This document shows, one piece after another, positions 63,223 to 64,000 of a stretch of 64,000 nt of DNA (position 1 is its first letter; each line of letters starts with the position of its first letter). A program made the translations under genes and the position numbers. The DNA comes from Calliopsis andreniformis. Taxonomy: Eukaryota; Arthropoda; Insecta; Hymenoptera; Andrenidae. Location of the stretch: NCBI RefSeq assembly GCF_051401765.1, contig NW_027480564.1:620001-684000 (forward strand). Reading direction: 5' to 3'. A model generated the notes under the pieces. It was given only the letters and a program-made list of their open reading frames with translations, searched no databases and was not told the origin of the DNA.

Positions 63223-64000
63223 AATGTTGAGTATTGAGGATTGAAGATTGAGGTTTGAGGATTGATAATTGAGGATTGAGGATGAGGTCTGAGGGTTGAG
63301 GATTGAGGTTTGAGGGCTGAGGACTGAGAATTGAGGATTGAGGATTGAGAATGAGGGCTGAGGGTTGAGGATTGAGGTTTGAGGGCTGAGGACTGAGGAT
63401 TGAGGATTGAGAATTGAGGATTGAGGATTGACGATTTAGGATTGAGTATTGAGGATTGAGAATTGAAGATTGAGGTTTGAGGATTGAAGATTGAGGATTG
63501 CGTATTGAGGATTGGGTATTGAGGATTGAAGAATGAGGATTGAGGATTGAGGATTGAGCATTGAGGATTGAGGATTGAAGATTGAGGACTGGGGATTGAG
63601 GATTGAAGGCTGAGGATTAAGGATTCAGGATTGGGGATTGAGGATCTAGGATTGGAGATTGATTATTGAGGATTGAAGATTGAGGATTGAGGATTGAGGA
63701 TTGAGAATTGAGAATTGAGTATGAGGACTGAGGTTTGAAGATTGAGGTTTGAGGTACGAGAATTGCGGATTGAGGATTGACGATTGAGTATTGAAGATTG
63801 AGGATTGATTACTGAGGATTGAGGATTTAGGATTGAGGACTGAGGATGAGGGCTGAGGGTTGATGGTTGAGGTTTGAGTATTGAATCCTGAGAATTCAGG
63901 ATATTCTATTGAATATTGAGAATTGAGGATTGATAGTTGAGTATTGAGGATTGAGGTTTGAGTACTGAGGATTGAGGATTGAAGGTTGAATATTGATGAT
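63223..64000. repeat. Third copy of the 47.6-48.4 kb block, cut by the window edge
   Basis: GACGATTTAGG at 63430 and GAATTC at 63892 keep a constant 15615 bp to 47815 and 48277. They lie 1899 bp from the 61531/61993 copy. This copy retains the 27 bases lost in the 61.4-kb copy. The satellite continues past the window end. Confidence 0.85.

Larger units (their letters stand above)
1..64000. repeat. Degenerate heptanucleotide satellite, (GAGGATT)n on the + strand
   Basis: The whole window is built from GAGGATT and one-base variants of it; the commonest are GAAGATT, GAGTATT, GAGAATT, GATGATT, GAGCATT, GAGGTTT, GAGGGTT and GAGGACT. The + strand is rich in G, A and T and nearly free of C, so strand asymmetry is extreme and never reverses: all 64 kb run in one orientation. 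No stretch above about 300 bases lacks the repeat, and both window edges lie inside it, so the true array is longer. Heptamer satellites are known in eukaryotic heterochromatin, and short heptamer arrays are known in bacteria (for example STRR repeats in cyanobacteria); length and higher-order structure favour the former by inference. Confidence 0.97.

Noticed and set aside
1..64000. CRISPR array
   Set aside because: The repeats are contiguous degenerate heptamers with no unique spacers of constant length, and no cas genes are present.
1..64000. Telomeric repeat array (plant-type TTTAGGG is also 7 bp)
   Set aside because: The unit in the same register is TTGAGGA, which differs at two of seven positions. 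No run of a canonical telomere repeat is seen, and the HOR structure is not telomeric.
1..64000. Promoters, terminators, replication origin, tRNA or rRNA genes
   Set aside because: No stretch departs enough from the heptamer pattern to hold such elements. AT-rich words such as ATATTCTATTG belong to repeated modules and have no accompanying signals.

Overview
This 64-kb window is one uninterrupted, degenerate heptanucleotide satellite. The + strand unit is GAGGATT (equally ATTGAGG) and the - strand unit is AATCCTC. I find no convincing gene, RNA gene, mobile element or CRISPR array. Cytosine is nearly absent from the + strand, usually one to three per 60 bases. All long open frames lie on the - strand. 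They are artefacts: a 7-bp unit without stops reads as the same heptapeptide (NPQSSIL) in all three frames, and opens or closes only where a heptamer is mutated. The organism cannot be identified from sequence like this. Nested multi-kilobase higher-order repeats (HORs) in a gene-free block of at least 64 kb look most like eukaryotic heterochromatic satellite DNA, but shorter heptamer arrays also occur in bacteria, so this is only an inference.

The structure lies above the heptamer. Mutated heptamers occur in fixed orders that recur as long near-identical blocks, and these can be mapped by their rare non-heptamer 'anchor' words. Left territory (about 1-37.9 kb): a partial block (1-1474), then a tandem pair of 2715-bp units (2476-5190, 5191-7905). 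A single-copy version of that pair, with matching flanks, lies at 17.5-21.3 kb. There is also a 949-bp tandem duplication (13167-15066), a 1381-bp HOR of about 3.5 copies (25836-30711) with an orphan fragment at 34022-34710, and several dispersed duplications 1-14 kb apart. The typical anchor here is module A, which has a GAATTC core inside a short hairpin and is followed by GATATTCTATTG.

Right territory (about 37.9-64 kb): a second anchor, module B (GATGTTTGTGGATA ... ATATTCTATTGA), occurs 20 times between 38.0 and 60.8 kb plus one deleted remnant. It falls into six subtypes, here called alpha to zeta. They recur in fixed pairs (alpha-beta three times, delta-alpha twice, epsilon-zeta twice), showing that blocks of 1-2 kb were copied as units. 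One B copy (52.48 kb) is a visible recombinant of two others. A left-territory island sits inside the B territory at 39.1-40.4 kb.

Modules A and B look homologous, so the whole window probably descends from one ancestral anchor-plus-heptamer unit. It would have been reshaped by unequal exchange, gene conversion and heptamer slippage. No genes work together here; any function would be structural (heterochromatin, centromere or pericentromere, sex or B chromosome) or through a repeat RNA, and the sequence alone shows neither. Near-identical blocks are also where assemblies fail, so copy numbers depend on the assembly being right.
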